A stretch of 35,683 nt of DNA, taken from positions 1-35,683 of the forward strand of contig CAZJGS010000009.1 in the NCBI GenBank assembly GCA_964545735.1, given 5' to 3'. Position 1 is the stretch's first letter. The number at the start of each line of letters is the position of its first letter. Below the pieces are notes generated by a model. The model was not told where the DNA came from and did not search any database. It saw only the letters and a program-made list of their open reading frames with translations. The stretch is from Pleomorphochaeta sp964545735 (GTDB taxonomy: Bacteria; Spirochaetota; Spirochaetia; Sphaerochaetales; Sphaerochaetaceae). The translations under genes were made by a program, and so were the position numbers. Positions 8,046 to 15,841 of this stretch are shown here, in pieces.

Positions 8046-9245
8046 TTAATCTTTCTCTATTAAAAAATCAATTAAGTTTTTGTGAATTATCCCATCTCTA
8101 TTCATTAATATTTTATCCATACTTATTACATATTTTGGATGATTATCTAAAATATTTTTATAAGCACCAAATTCTCTTTCAACAATTTTTTCATCACTTA
8201 ATAAATAGCAAGCTTGTATATAATGCTTATCTCTATGGTTTTCAACGACAAAATCCACTTCTCCTTTATAAGTTTTACCAACATATACTTTGTACCCTCT
8301 TGCGATTAATTCATTATATACAATTGTTTCAATCAAAGCCCCATATTCTTTGGAACCTTTATCCTTCTTTAAATGATAAAAACCTAAATCTTTAGCATAA
8401 ACCTTTTCTTCGAAAGACAAGATCTTTTTGCCTTTGATATCATACCTTGCAACTTTATCTACGATGCAAGCATTAACTGTGTTATCTATATACTCATAAA
8501 CACTTGGTACAGAAACTTTAAATCCATTACTATTTAAAACTCTTGAAATATTTGTTCCTGATATAGTTTTTGCAGAGTTTGCAATTAAAAAATCAATTAC
8601 TTTTTCTAAACTTCGACTACTTGTAGTATTGGTTCGTCTAATAATATCTTTTAAAACAATAGTTCCATAAATATTCTCTAACATGATATTTTTACTTTCT
8701 TCATCTATTTTGCATACAAGAGGTATTCCACCCCACATCAAATATTCATCAAATAATTCTTCAATTGTTTTTTTATGATTTTTATTAAATTCAACAAACT
8801 CACTAAATTTAAATGGCAAGATATTAAAACTTACTACTCTCCCACTAAGTAAAGTAGCTAATTCCCCAGATAATAAAGTAGAATTAGAACCCGTAACAAA
8901 GATGCTACAGTCATTCGTTGATCTAAAAGAATTAATTACTCTCTCAAAACCTTGGACATTTTGGATTTCATCAATAAATATGTAATATTTTTCCTTATTA
9001 ACTAGTCTGCTTTTAATATAATCAAAAAGATTTTCATCTTTTTGTAATTCTCTATTTTCAAAATCTTCCAAGTTTAAATATATAATATTATCTTTAGATA
9101 TTCCTTTCTGTTTTAATTCTTCAATAATTTGAAGCATTAAAACAGACTTTCCACAGCGGCGCATTCCTGTAATAACTTTTATCATTTCAGAATTATAAAA
9201 AGGTCTAATTCTTTTTAAATAATTTACTCTTTTTACAGTACACAT
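8046..9245 (-). CDS. AAA-family ATPase with DUF4143 C-terminal domain
   Basis: The 399-residue protein belongs to the AAA_14/DUF4143 group. Walker A is GMRRCGKS (27-34, K33), Walker B is YIFIDEIQNV (89-98), and a sensor-like VTGSNSTLLSGELATLLSGR stretch follows at 118-137. The C-terminal half ends with ALIETIVYNELIARGYKVYVG then GEVDFVV, which resembles the DUF4143 nuclease-like fold (E...VDFV). The role of these proteins is poorly known; they are frequent, scattered accessory genes that often vary in copy number between strains. GGAGGT is placed six to seven bases before the start. The gene stands alone next to a tRNA array, which would be an ordinary position for horizontally acquired DNA, though no attachment repeats were seen. 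Confidence 0.88.
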   Translation of the reverse strand: MCTVKRVNYLKRIRPFYNSEMIKVITGMRRCGKSVLMLQIIEELKQKGISKDNIIYLNLEDFENRELQKDENLFDYIKSRLVNKEKYYIFIDEIQNVQGFERVINSFRSTNDCSIFVTGSNSTLLSGELATLLSGRVVSFNILPFKFSEFVEFNKNHKKTIEELFDEYLMWGGIPLVCKIDEESKNIMLENIYGTIVLKDIIRRTNTTSSRSLEKVIDFLIANSAKTISGTNISRVLNSNGFKVSVPSVYEYIDNTVNACIVDKVARYDIKGKKILSFEEKVYAKDLGFYHLKKDKGSKEYGALIETIVYNELIARGYKVYVGKTYKGEVDFVVENHRDKHYIQACYLLSDEKIVEREFGAYKNILDNHPKYVISMDKILMNRDGIIHKNLIDFLIEKD

Positions 9246-9267
9246 AAAGGCACCTCCATTTAATTAA

Positions 9268-9296
9268 ATTATACACTGTTTATTTTTAAAAGTAAA
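9268..9296 (-). promoter_or_regulatory. Promoter of the AAA ATPase gene
   Basis: On the minus strand TTTACT (9291-9296) and a perfect TATAAT (9268-9273) are 17 bases apart, 23 bases before the start codon. The -35 directly abuts the first palindrome of the tandem operator. Confidence 0.75.
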
Positions 9297-9359
9297 GATA
9301 GAATTAAATATATTTAATTCTATCATATATTTCCATATGGAATTAATTGTATTTAATTC
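9297..9359. promoter_or_regulatory. Tandem palindromic operator, GAATTAA-N6-TTAATTC twice
   Basis: A perfect 28-base palindrome (9297-9324) contains GAATTAA-N6-TTAATTC at 9301-9320. The same arms with the same six-base spacing recur at 9340-9359, 39 bases further. Repetition of arm and spacing, with a different spacer sequence, argues for a dimeric DNA-binding protein. The sites lie immediately upstream of the ATPase promoter. No candidate regulator is adjacent. Confidence 0.65.
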
Positions 9360-9448
9360 TATAAATTTCTAAATGCTAAAATAACAACTTATTATTTTGG
9401 AGAATTTATTTAAAGACATGCAAATAGTTTTTTTAAGACAGTTAATCA

Positions 9449-9489
9449 AACACTGTCCTAATGGTACATAACACTGTCCAAATACAGTG
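9449..9489. repeat. AACACTGTCC direct repeats with inverted half-site
   Basis: AACACTGTCC occurs at 9449-9458 and again at 9470-9479, 21 bases apart, two helical turns. The second copy also forms an inverted repeat, CACTGT-N6-ACAGTG (9472-9489). A further AGACAGT lies at 9436-9442. This may be an operator shared by the flanking region; no gene is present between 9246 and 9553. Confidence 0.45.
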
Positions 9490-9553
9490 GAATATTAATA
9501 TAAAATTGTTTAATTTTTGTTAATGCTCTTGGTAAATTAAGCAAACACAAACA

Positions 9554-10426
9554 TTATAATTGTGCCTTAGCACAAATAATAGACATTTCATCAACATTAA
9601 ATGCATCGGCAATGAGTTTGCACTTTGTTAAAAGCAGATAGAACAAGTTATCTCTTGGAGTTTCACTTAGGCTTTCAAAATTACCTTGGCCTTTAGCAAT
9701 TACAATATCGGCATCTTTATAAATGTCATTTAACTCTTTAGAACAGCGATCTAATACTGTACCTAGAGAACTATCCCCATTTTCAACAATAGTTGCTACC
9801 TGATCCATTCCGACTTGAAGAGCATCACTTAATAAAATATCATTAACGGCACTTTGGCCTCTTACTACATAATAAATTTCTACCTTAGGGTAATATTCTT
9901 TAATTGTTTCAATAAAGAGTCTATCAAAAACGATTTCTCCACAGTTATCACCTATATATAAAATAGTTTGACTGGCTTTGATTTTTTCAAGTAACTCTTT
10001 TGAATCATCAAGAGCAAAAGCTGTATGCTCTATCTTATCAATTGCATCTAATAGATCCTCAACTGAAAAAACTCTCTCAATTGCTAAATCTAACAAATTA
10101 CCTTCAATGGCAGCAGCTAAGGCTGTTCTAAGAGGATTTTTAGAATTATTAATAGCTTTTTCTATTACCCCAGTAAAACTCATAAACTTTTTATTATAAG
10201 ATTCTCTTATCGCTTTATATATATCTTCACCACCAAAGTAATCAACTACTACTTTCCATACATTTCCATATATTTCAGGAGAAGTTTTATTAAAATTTTC
10301 TTTTTCTAAGGCAAAGAGAACTTTCTTTAAAAGAGTAAACTTTTCTTCCGGGTTTAGATTTTTTATTTTAGATATCTGGGATACCTGATTAATGATACAA
10401 GCAGTACACTGCAATTCAAATTTCAT
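9554..10426 (-). CDS. DUF89/ARMT1-like damage-control phosphatase
   Basis: The 290-residue protein fits the prokaryotic DUF89 family, metal-dependent phosphatases thought to remove damaged or excess phosphometabolites. N-terminal CTAC (C7, C10) is the usual CxxC of this subgroup. The C-terminal domain has YIGDNCGEIVFDR (157-169, with D160-N161), VVRGQSAVND (187-196), ENGDSS (215-220) and DIVIAKGQGNFESLSE around 240-255. The latter carries the conserved Asp and Lys of the active site. TGAGGTA lies about seven bases before the start. It is transcribed alone. The physiological substrate cannot be named; sugar phosphates and phosphopantetheine derivatives are known for relatives. Confidence 0.85.
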   Translation of the reverse strand: MKFELQCTACIINQVSQISKIKNLNPEEKFTLLKKVLFALEKENFNKTSPEIYGNVWKVVVDYFGGEDIYKAIRESYNKKFMSFTGVIEKAINNSKNPLRTALAAAIEGNLLDLAIERVFSVEDLLDAIDKIEHTAFALDDSKELLEKIKASQTILYIGDNCGEIVFDRLFIETIKEYYPKVEIYYVVRGQSAVNDILLSDALQVGMDQVATIVENGDSSLGTVLDRCSKELNDIYKDADIVIAKGQGNFESLSETPRDNLFYLLLTKCKLIADAFNVDEMSIICAKAQL

Positions 10427-10471
10427 ATAATTACCTCAGTATTTAATCCAATCAAATGAATATGGTATTAG

Positions 10472-10494
10472 AAAGATACTTAATTAATATCTTT
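10472..10494. promoter_or_regulatory. Inverted repeat upstream of the DUF89 gene
   Basis: AAAGATA and TATCTTT are perfect inverted arms separated by nine bases, 46 bases before the DUF89 start. This is a possible operator. A short palindrome, ATCTATATAGAT, lies further up at 10535-10546. Both are AT-rich and could be chance. Confidence 0.3.
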
Positions 10495-10668
10495 ATTTCA
10501 ACCAACACAAAAAAGACAAATGAGATAAAGACTTATCTATATAGATCAAAAAGCAATAAGAAATTAAACAAACAAAAAGTAACCCCTATATTAGATAAGA
10601 ATTACTCAGATTAAAAATTATACAATTTGTACAAGGTAATTTATGTACAACTTGGTTATTTCTTAGTT

Positions 10669-10875
10669 TTATTTTTTTCTTCTTTTAGTGAAAAATGTTA
10701 AATGTAAATAAACAGGTAAAGCAAGGATTGCTACAAACAAAATAGAAGCTATTAGGTCATTGTCATCTATAAAGTCAGCAATATATTCTTTACTTATATA
10801 AAAAATAAACCCTATTATGATAAACATTGCAGCGTGAAACACTATCATCTGTACTCTTCTTTTGGGCATTGCCAT
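10669..10875 (-). CDS. Small two-helix membrane protein
   Basis: This 68-residue protein begins MAMPKRRVQ. It has two clear hydrophobic segments (about 11-27, VFHAAMFIIIGFIFYIS, and 42-62, IASILFVAILALPVYLHLTFF), joined by an acidic loop, DFIDDND. It ends with a basic TKRRKK tail. Positive charge at both ends and acid in the loop predict that both termini are cytoplasmic. AGGAG sits seven to eight bases before the start, and a good promoter lies upstream, so it is a real gene. I do not recognise the family. It has no co-directional neighbour close enough to indicate a role. Confidence 0.7.
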   Translation of the reverse strand: MAMPKRRVQMIVFHAAMFIIIGFIFYISKEYIADFIDDNDLIASILFVAILALPVYLHLTFFTKRRKK

Positions 10876-10962
10876 ATTAAAACTCCTAAATAATGTGATT
10901 TTATTAATTGCTATATAATTTATTATTTAAAACAATCAATTTAATATCTATGATATGCATTT

Positions 10963-10991
10963 ACTATATTATGAGAAAATTGCCATGTCAA
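10963..10991 (-). promoter_or_regulatory. Promoter of the small membrane protein gene
   Basis: Perfect TTGACA (10986-10991) and TATAGT (10963-10968) are 17 bases apart on the minus strand. It implies a leader of roughly 80 bases, in which I see no recognisable riboswitch. Confidence 0.6.
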
Positions 10992-11083
10992 CAATTTCAT
11001 AAATTATAAAAGCTTAACGGAAAGCTAGTATTCATGTTTTTTTTATCTTTTTTCATAAATTTATTAAACTTTCCTAATTCTAA

Positions 11084-11111
11084 TTTGACACTTTATATAA
11101 ATTGTGTCAAA
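11084..11111. promoter_or_regulatory. TTTGACAC-N12-GTGTCAAA operator before the MBL gene
   Basis: Perfect eight-base inverted arms sit 39 bases upstream of the MBL-fold gene. The left arm contains TTGACA, the only good -35-like hexamer in the region. A bound dimer would overlap the promoter. No -10 at 17 bases is convincing; TAGAAT is at 11118-11123. Confidence 0.5.
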
Positions 11112-11149
11112 ATAAAGTAGAATGATTTTGTTATAAATAAGGATAAATA

Positions 11150-11890
11150 ATGTTTGACATAATAGATACAATAAAGAAATTAAAGAAAAATACATTTGCT
11201 ATAATAAACCCACTAGAGACAAAGCAACTATTTGAAAATCTATATTCTATAAAAGATGGAGATTCAAATTACTTTATATATAAAAAGAATAATAAGGTAA
11301 TTGCAATCGATAGTGGTTATAAAAATAGTTCAACAAGAGAGATGGAAATCAAAAAGCTTCCTTTAGAATTGAGTGAAATAGATGCAATATTTTTAACACA
11401 TATCGACAGTGATCACGCAGGTTGTCTTTATGAAGAGTCTCCTGTATTCGATAACACACAAATTTATCTTCATGAAAATGAGAAACAACATTTAAATAAA
11501 AACAAACAAAGGGTAAGCCTCGGTTTTATAAAAATAAACCACAAACTAGAAGTTAAAAGAAAGATAACCTACTTTAAAACTAATAAGCCTTTTTACATAG
11601 GGGATATAAAAATTCAACCAGTATTAACACCTGGGCATACTTTAGGCCACACTTGTTTCTTTATTGATGATAAATACCTATTTATTGGGGACAGTATGAT
11701 ATTCAAAAATGGTGAGGGATACAGGTTTTTTGACCTATTGGGTTTCAACAACCAGCAAAATAGCCAATCCCTTTTAAAACTTAAAGAATTCGCAATTAGA
11801 AATGGATGTAAATATATAATAACATCCCATACAGGATTAACAAATGATATTGAAAAAGCTTTTAAATTTTATAATAAGAAATTATCTTAG
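11150..11890 (+). CDS. MBL-fold metallo-hydrolase
   Basis: The 246-residue protein has the metallo-beta-lactamase fold signatures: AIDSGY near 52, THIDSDHAG (83-91), TPGHTLGH (160-167), FIGDSM with D181, and SHTG with H227. The first metal motif reads H84-x-D86-x-D88-H89 rather than the usual HxHxDH, so one ligand His is replaced by Asp. This is seen in some MBL subgroups and could alter metal content. H163, D181 and H227 are in their usual places. There is no signal peptide, so the protein should be cytoplasmic. AAGGAT precedes the start. The substrate cannot be determined; relatives include thioester and phosphodiester hydrolases. Confidence 0.85.
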   Translation: MFDIIDTIKKLKKNTFAIINPLETKQLFENLYSIKDGDSNYFIYKKNNKVIAIDSGYKNSSTREMEIKKLPLELSEIDAIFLTHIDSDHAGCLYEESPVFDNTQIYLHENEKQHLNKNKQRVSLGFIKINHKLEVKRKITYFKTNKPFYIGDIKIQPVLTPGHTLGHTCFFIDDKYLFIGDSMIFKNGEGYRFFDLLGFNNQQNSQSLLKLKEFAIRNGCKYIITSHTGLTNDIEKAFKFYNKKLS

Positions 11891-11938
11891 TAATAAACTA
11901 GTCTTCAAGCAATAAGCACTTTTACTTGATCTCAAAGT

Positions 11939-11975
11939 TATCTTTTAGTGGTTAATATTTTTAACCACTAAGATA
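11939..11975. promoter_or_regulatory. Strong hairpin after the MBL gene
   Basis: TAGTGGTTAA pairs with TTAACCACTA, and the stem continues through AGATA/TATCTT with one bulged T. There is no immediate U-tract; the nearest on the plus strand, CTTTTTA, starts about 11 bases later. It may act as a weak terminator or a processing and stability element between the MBL gene and pepC. Confidence 0.55.
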
Positions 11976-12103
11976 GCACTAAAGACTTTTTATCAAATTA
12001 ACTGGTGTTATAAATTTCACTTAAGATAATTGATTAAACCATATTTGATAAATCTTTTATCTTTAGTTTTAATATGTTATTATTTATCTTAGAGAGGTAA
12101 ATT

Positions 12104-13441
12104 ATGACAAATTTAATTACTAAAGAACAATTAAAAAAATTCCAAGAAAACTATAATTCTTGTGATAAGAATTTTGTAGCTCAAAATGCTGTAGTAACAA
12201 ACGGAATACCTAATAGTGCGAAAACAATAAAAAGCACAGTAAGCAATACCCATAACTATTCTATTGAAATAAATACAGGTGAAATAACAAACCAAAAAAT
12301 GTCAGGCAGATGTTGGATGTTTGCAGCCTTAAATGTAATGAGATTAGAAATTATGGACAAGTTAAATCTTGAAACCTTTGAATTATCTCAAGCCTACCCT
12401 TTTTTTTGGGATAAACTGGAAAAAACAAATCACTTTTTAGAAAATATTATTGAAACTTTAAACATGCCTTTAGATTCTAGAGAAGTAGCCTTTTTGCTCA
12501 CTGATCCATTAGGAGATGGTGGCCAATGGGATATGTTTTCTTCCCTAATTGATAAATATGGTGTTGTTCCAAAAACCTCGATGCCAGAAAGTTTTTCCTC
12601 ATCTACTTCTAGATATATGGATAACTTATTAACAAAGAAATTAAGAGAATTTGCAACAGTTTTAAGAGCTGATGAAAATATTAATAAAAGTGTTTCAGAT
12701 TTAAGAAACTTAAAAGATGAGATGCTAAATTCTATTTACAGAATTCTTTGTATATCTTTGGGAGAACCACCAAAAACAATCACACTAGAGGTCAAAGATA
12801 AAGATGATAAATTTACTAGAATAAAAGATGTAACACCTCAAGATTTTTACACTCAATATGTAAATATGGATATGGGTGATTATGTAAGCTTAATCAATGC
12901 TCCAACTGAGGATAAACCTTACAACAATACTTATACAGTAAAATACTTGGGTAATGTTCAAGGTGGACACCCTGTTAAATATCTTAACTTGCCAGTAAAC
13001 GAACTAAAACAAGCTGCTATAAAACAAATGCAAGATGGAAAAGCTGTTTGGTTTGGTTGTGATGTAGGCCAATGGAGTGATAAAGAAACGGGTATAATGG
13101 ATACAGATATATTTGATTTTGATAATCTATTTAGCACTACATTTTCAATGACTAAAGCTCAAAGATTAAATTATGGAGAGAGCCTAATGACTCATGCTAT
13201 GGTTATCTCAGGTGTTAACTTGGATGAAAATGGTAACCCAAACAGATGGAGAGTTGAAAATAGTTGGGGTGATAAACATGGTAAAAAAGGTTATTTTGTT
13301 ATGAGTGATAAGTGGTTCAATGAATACACCTACCAAATTGTAGTTAATAAAAAGTACTTAACTACCAAACAATTAGAACTTTTAGAAAAAAAACCTATTG
13401 TATTAAAACCTTGGGATCCTATGGGAGCTTTAGCTCTCTAA
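12104..13441 (+). CDS. pepC: Aminopeptidase C (bleomycin-hydrolase family, C1B)
   Basis: A 445-residue cysteine peptidase of the PepC/bleomycin hydrolase group, which forms cytoplasmic hexamers trimming N-terminal residues from peptides. The catalytic set is complete: Q64 in TNQKMSGRCWMFAA, C70 in the same block, H364 in SLMTHAMVISGV and N386 in RWRVENSWGDKHGKKGYF. Length and the C-terminal end (WDPMGALAL) are normal for the family; the last residues act as a specificity arm in homologues. AGAGAGG lies eight to nine bases before the start. The gene is monocistronic, with a clear terminator after it. Confidence 0.95.
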   Translation: MTNLITKEQLKKFQENYNSCDKNFVAQNAVVTNGIPNSAKTIKSTVSNTHNYSIEINTGEITNQKMSGRCWMFAALNVMRLEIMDKLNLETFELSQAYPFFWDKLEKTNHFLENIIETLNMPLDSREVAFLLTDPLGDGGQWDMFSSLIDKYGVVPKTSMPESFSSSTSRYMDNLLTKKLREFATVLRADENINKSVSDLRNLKDEMLNSIYRILCISLGEPPKTITLEVKDKDDKFTRIKDVTPQDFYTQYVNMDMGDYVSLINAPTEDKPYNNTYTVKYLGNVQGGHPVKYLNLPVNELKQAAIKQMQDGKAVWFGCDVGQWSDKETGIMDTDIFDFDNLFSTTFSMTKAQRLNYGESLMTHAMVISGVNLDENGNPNRWRVENSWGDKHGKKGYFVMSDKWFNEYTYQIVVNKKYLTTKQLELLEKKPIVLKPWDPMGALAL

Positions 13442-13465
13442 TTTGACTAAAAACAATAACAATTA

Positions 13466-13501
13466 CACAAAAGCTTTAGAAATTATCTAAAGTTTTTTGT
13501 G
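13466..13501 (+). terminator. Terminator after pepC
   Basis: CTTTAGA and TCTAAAG pair around AATTA and are followed by TTTTTT. An outer CACAAAA/TTTTGTG pairing extends the stem. It begins 25 bases after the pepC stop. Confidence 0.85.
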
Positions 13502-13557
13502 CAATATTAACTACTACTTTATAAAAATTTAATTTAAGAATAAGATAGTTAAAAGTG

Positions 13558-13586
13558 TTGGCAAAATTTTTACAATTTGGTATATT
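13558..13586 (+). promoter_or_regulatory. Candidate tig promoter
   Basis: TTGGCA (13558-13563) and TATATT (13581-13586) are 17 bases apart on the plus strand, giving a leader of about 230 bases before tig. A nearer alternative is TTGTTT (13710-13715) with TATAAT (13734-13739) at 18 bases, and another TATAAT lies at 13719-13724. The rest of the 382-base gap after pepC shows no gene. Confidence 0.45.
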
Positions 13587-13757
13587 AGGCTCACAATAAT
13601 CAAGAAATTTATTATTAAAATGCTGATAAAAAATAAAATTAGCTTTTATTTGTAGTTTTTTCTTGCCTTTGTTTAAATTTTTATTAACTTTAGGGTAGTT
13701 CAAACATTTTTGTTTGTGTATAATCTCATAGGTTATAATACTTTAACTAACAAACAA

Positions 13758-13775
13758 ACAAGCCCAATGGCTTGT
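13758..13775 (+). promoter_or_regulatory. Leader hairpin upstream of tig
   Basis: ACAAGCC and GGCTTGT form a perfect seven-pair stem around CAAT, 48 bases before the tig start codon. There is no U-tract. It would lie in the leader of any transcript from the promoters described here. The role is unknown. Confidence 0.5.
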
Positions 13776-13823
13776 AATCCGATATTTTATTTAGGTCAAA
13801 GCGACCAAAAGGAAGATAATAGC

Positions 13824-15167
13824 ATGATCGCTGATAAACAAATCAAGGAAACAGAAAATTCCTCAGTCGAGTTGTCCATCACATTGACAGCACAATCTAT
13901 TGAAGATGCATATGCTACTTTATTAAAAAAGTATGCTAAAGACATCACAATTAAAGGTTTTAGAAAAGGTAAATCTCCATTAGACTTAATTGAAAGAAAA
14001 TATGGTGAAATGGTTCGTGAAGAATCTACATTTAACGCATTAGAAGAAAACTTAAAAGTAGCTTTAGAAGAAGTTGAAGATAAATATAAACCTTTATCCT
14101 TTAGTACTCCTACTTTAATGAATGAGGAAAGTTTAACACCTTTTACAGCTAATAAAGATTTAACTTATTCAGTTTCTTATGATATTATGCCTCAATTTGA
14201 AACACCTGAATACAAGGGTATGAAACTTGAAGCTCCTAGTGTAAAAATAACTAATGAAGATATTAACAAAGAAATTGAAAAATTACGTCAACAAAATGCA
14301 TTTGTAGTAAGCAAAGATGATGCAGCTACGGACGGTGATATAATTACTGTAGACTTCTCAGAATTAGATGCAGATGGTAATGAAACTGGCGCTTTCAACA
14401 AAAAAGACTCAGTAATTACAATTGGTAAAACTTTAAACTTTTTTGAATTAGACAATGAATTTACTGGCATGAAAGCTGGTGAAACTAAAACTATTTCAAA
14501 AGAATTTGCAAAAGATTTTGCTGATGAACTTTATGTTGGTAAAACTGTTTCAATTAAAATTGAAATGAAAGAAGTTAAATTTAATGATGTTCCTGAACTT
14601 GATGATGAGTTTGCACAAGATGTGAATGAAGAGTACAATACAGTTGCAGATTTAACAAAAGCAACTAAAGCAAAACTTGAAGAAGCCGCTGAGCAAAAAT
14701 TAAGAGACTTAAAATTCCAAGCAATTGCTGATGCTTTAGTAGAAAAATGCCCAATTGTTCCACCAAAATCAATGGTTGAAGCTCAAGCTGATCAACAAAT
14801 CAACAACATTGCTAGATCAAACAATATGGATATGGAAACATTTGCTAAGATTTTTGAAATGCAAGGTCAAACTTTAGATCAACTTAAAGAAACTTGGACT
14901 CCTTCAATTATTAAAGATATTAATGTGGGTCTTATTAAAGAAAAAGTTAAAGATGCTGAAACATTTGAAATAACTGAAGATGAAATTAAAGTAGCTTTAG
15001 GTGATACTTCAGCTTATAAACCCGAACAACTTGATTACTTGAAAGAAATGATTACTGATGAATTGAAACTTCAAAAAGTAAATGATTTCTTGATTGAGAA
15101 TAACTCATTCAAAGATAGTAAAGAGTTAAGTTATGATGAATTAATGAATGGCCCTGTTGCTGAGTAA
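13824..15167 (+). CDS. tig: Trigger factor chaperone
   Basis: Trigger factor binds the ribosome exit tunnel and folds nascent chains. From the ATG at 13824 the protein has 447 residues, starting MIADKQIKETENSSVELSIT. The ribosome-binding signature is GFRKGKSP (45-52). A divergent FKBP-like middle domain (about 150-240) contains DGDIITVDFSELDADG and GMKAGETKTI, and a long helical C-terminal chaperone domain follows. The open frame extends 38 codons upstream, but the internal start has AAGGAAG at a good distance and matches the family N-terminus, while the extension does not. It leads the tig-clpP-clpX-nrnA block. Confidence 0.95.
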   Translation: MIADKQIKETENSSVELSITLTAQSIEDAYATLLKKYAKDITIKGFRKGKSPLDLIERKYGEMVREESTFNALEENLKVALEEVEDKYKPLSFSTPTLMNEESLTPFTANKDLTYSVSYDIMPQFETPEYKGMKLEAPSVKITNEDINKEIEKLRQQNAFVVSKDDAATDGDIITVDFSELDADGNETGAFNKKDSVITIGKTLNFFELDNEFTGMKAGETKTISKEFAKDFADELYVGKTVSIKIEMKEVKFNDVPELDDEFAQDVNEEYNTVADLTKATKAKLEEAAEQKLRDLKFQAIADALVEKCPIVPPKSMVEAQADQQINNIARSNNMDMETFAKIFEMQGQTLDQLKETWTPSIIKDINVGLIKEKVKDAETFEITEDEIKVALGDTSAYKPEQLDYLKEMITDELKLQKVNDFLIENNSFKDSKELSYDELMNGPVAE

Positions 15168-15189
15168 TTCAAATAAATAGCTTATAATC

Positions 15190-15220
15190 AAGGCGGGACT
15201 ATTAACAGTTCCGCCTTTTT
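15190..15220 (+). terminator. Terminator or attenuator between tig and clpP
   Basis: AAGGCGGGAC pairs with GTTCCGCCTT (one G-U) around eight bases, followed by five Ts in all. It is a strong GC-rich hairpin in an AT-rich genome. clpP starts 22 bases later, with no obvious promoter in between, so partial read-through is likely. Confidence 0.8.
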
Positions 15221-15242
15221 AACCATAAATTAGGAGTAATTA

Positions 15243-15839
15243 ATGGACAAACCAAGAATGCAATCTATGATTCCAATGGTAGTTGAACAATCCGGTGTGG
15301 GTGAACGTTCTTACGACATCTTCAGCAGATTACTCAAAGATAGAATCATTTTCTTAGATGGTGAAATTAACGATTCTACTGCTGATCTAGTAGTAGCACA
15401 ATTGATATTCTTAGAAAGTGAAAACCCTAATAAAGATATTAGTATTTATATAAATAGCCCAGGTGGTAGTGTAACAGCAGGCTTAGCAATTTATGATACA
15501 ATGCAATATATTAAACCAGACGTACAAACTATTTGTATGGGACAAGCTGCAAGCATGGCAGCTCTATTATTAACAGCTGGAGCCAAAGGGAAAAGACATA
15601 TTCTTCCTTCCGCTCGTGTAATGATTCACCAACCTTGGGGTGGTGTTGAAGGACAAGCTACAGATATTGCAATCCATACAAAAGAGTTATTAAGACTAAA
15701 AAAACTTTCAATTGATATTTTAGTTGAATTTACAGAGAAAGATCGAGAAATTGTTGCCTCAGATGTGGAAAGAGATTTCTTTTTAAGTGCTGATGAAGCA
15801 ATGGCTTATGGTCTTATCGATAATGTGATGAGGAGATAA
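15243..15839 (+). CDS. clpP: ATP-dependent Clp protease proteolytic subunit
   Basis: The 198-residue serine peptidase forms the tetradecameric chamber of ClpXP. The catalytic triad is complete with the spacing of E. coli ClpP: S104 in MGQAASMAALLLTAG, H129 in ARVMIHQP and D178 in ERDFFLSADEA. The oligomer-handle region VEGQATDIAIHTKELL is present. The AGGAG site is well placed. It is followed two bases later by clpX, so the two are made together. Confidence 0.97.
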   Translation: MDKPRMQSMIPMVVEQSGVGERSYDIFSRLLKDRIIFLDGEINDSTADLVVAQLIFLESENPNKDISIYINSPGGSVTAGLAIYDTMQYIKPDVQTICMGQAASMAALLLTAGAKGKRHILPSARVMIHQPWGGVEGQATDIAIHTKELLRLKKLSIDILVEFTEKDREIVASDVERDFFLSADEAMAYGLIDNVMRR

Positions 15840-15841
15840 TA

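Noticed and set aside
7481..9553. Genomic island inserted at the tRNA array
   Set aside because: The AAA ATPase gene is accessory-like, but there is no integrase gene and no direct repeat of a tRNA 3' end in the following DNA.
10627..10654. TTGTACA repeats after the small membrane protein gene as a terminator
   Set aside because: The arms pair, but the stem is short, the loop is long and no U-tract follows on the minus strand.
13476..13703. 75-residue minus-strand frame before tig
   Set aside because: No ribosome binding site and asparagine/lysine-rich low-complexity translation. It overlaps the pepC terminator.
13710..13823. Upstream extension of the trigger factor frame (38 codons)
   Set aside because: It does not match the family, crosses a promoter-like TATAAT and a hairpin, and the internal ATG at 13824 has a good ribosome binding site.
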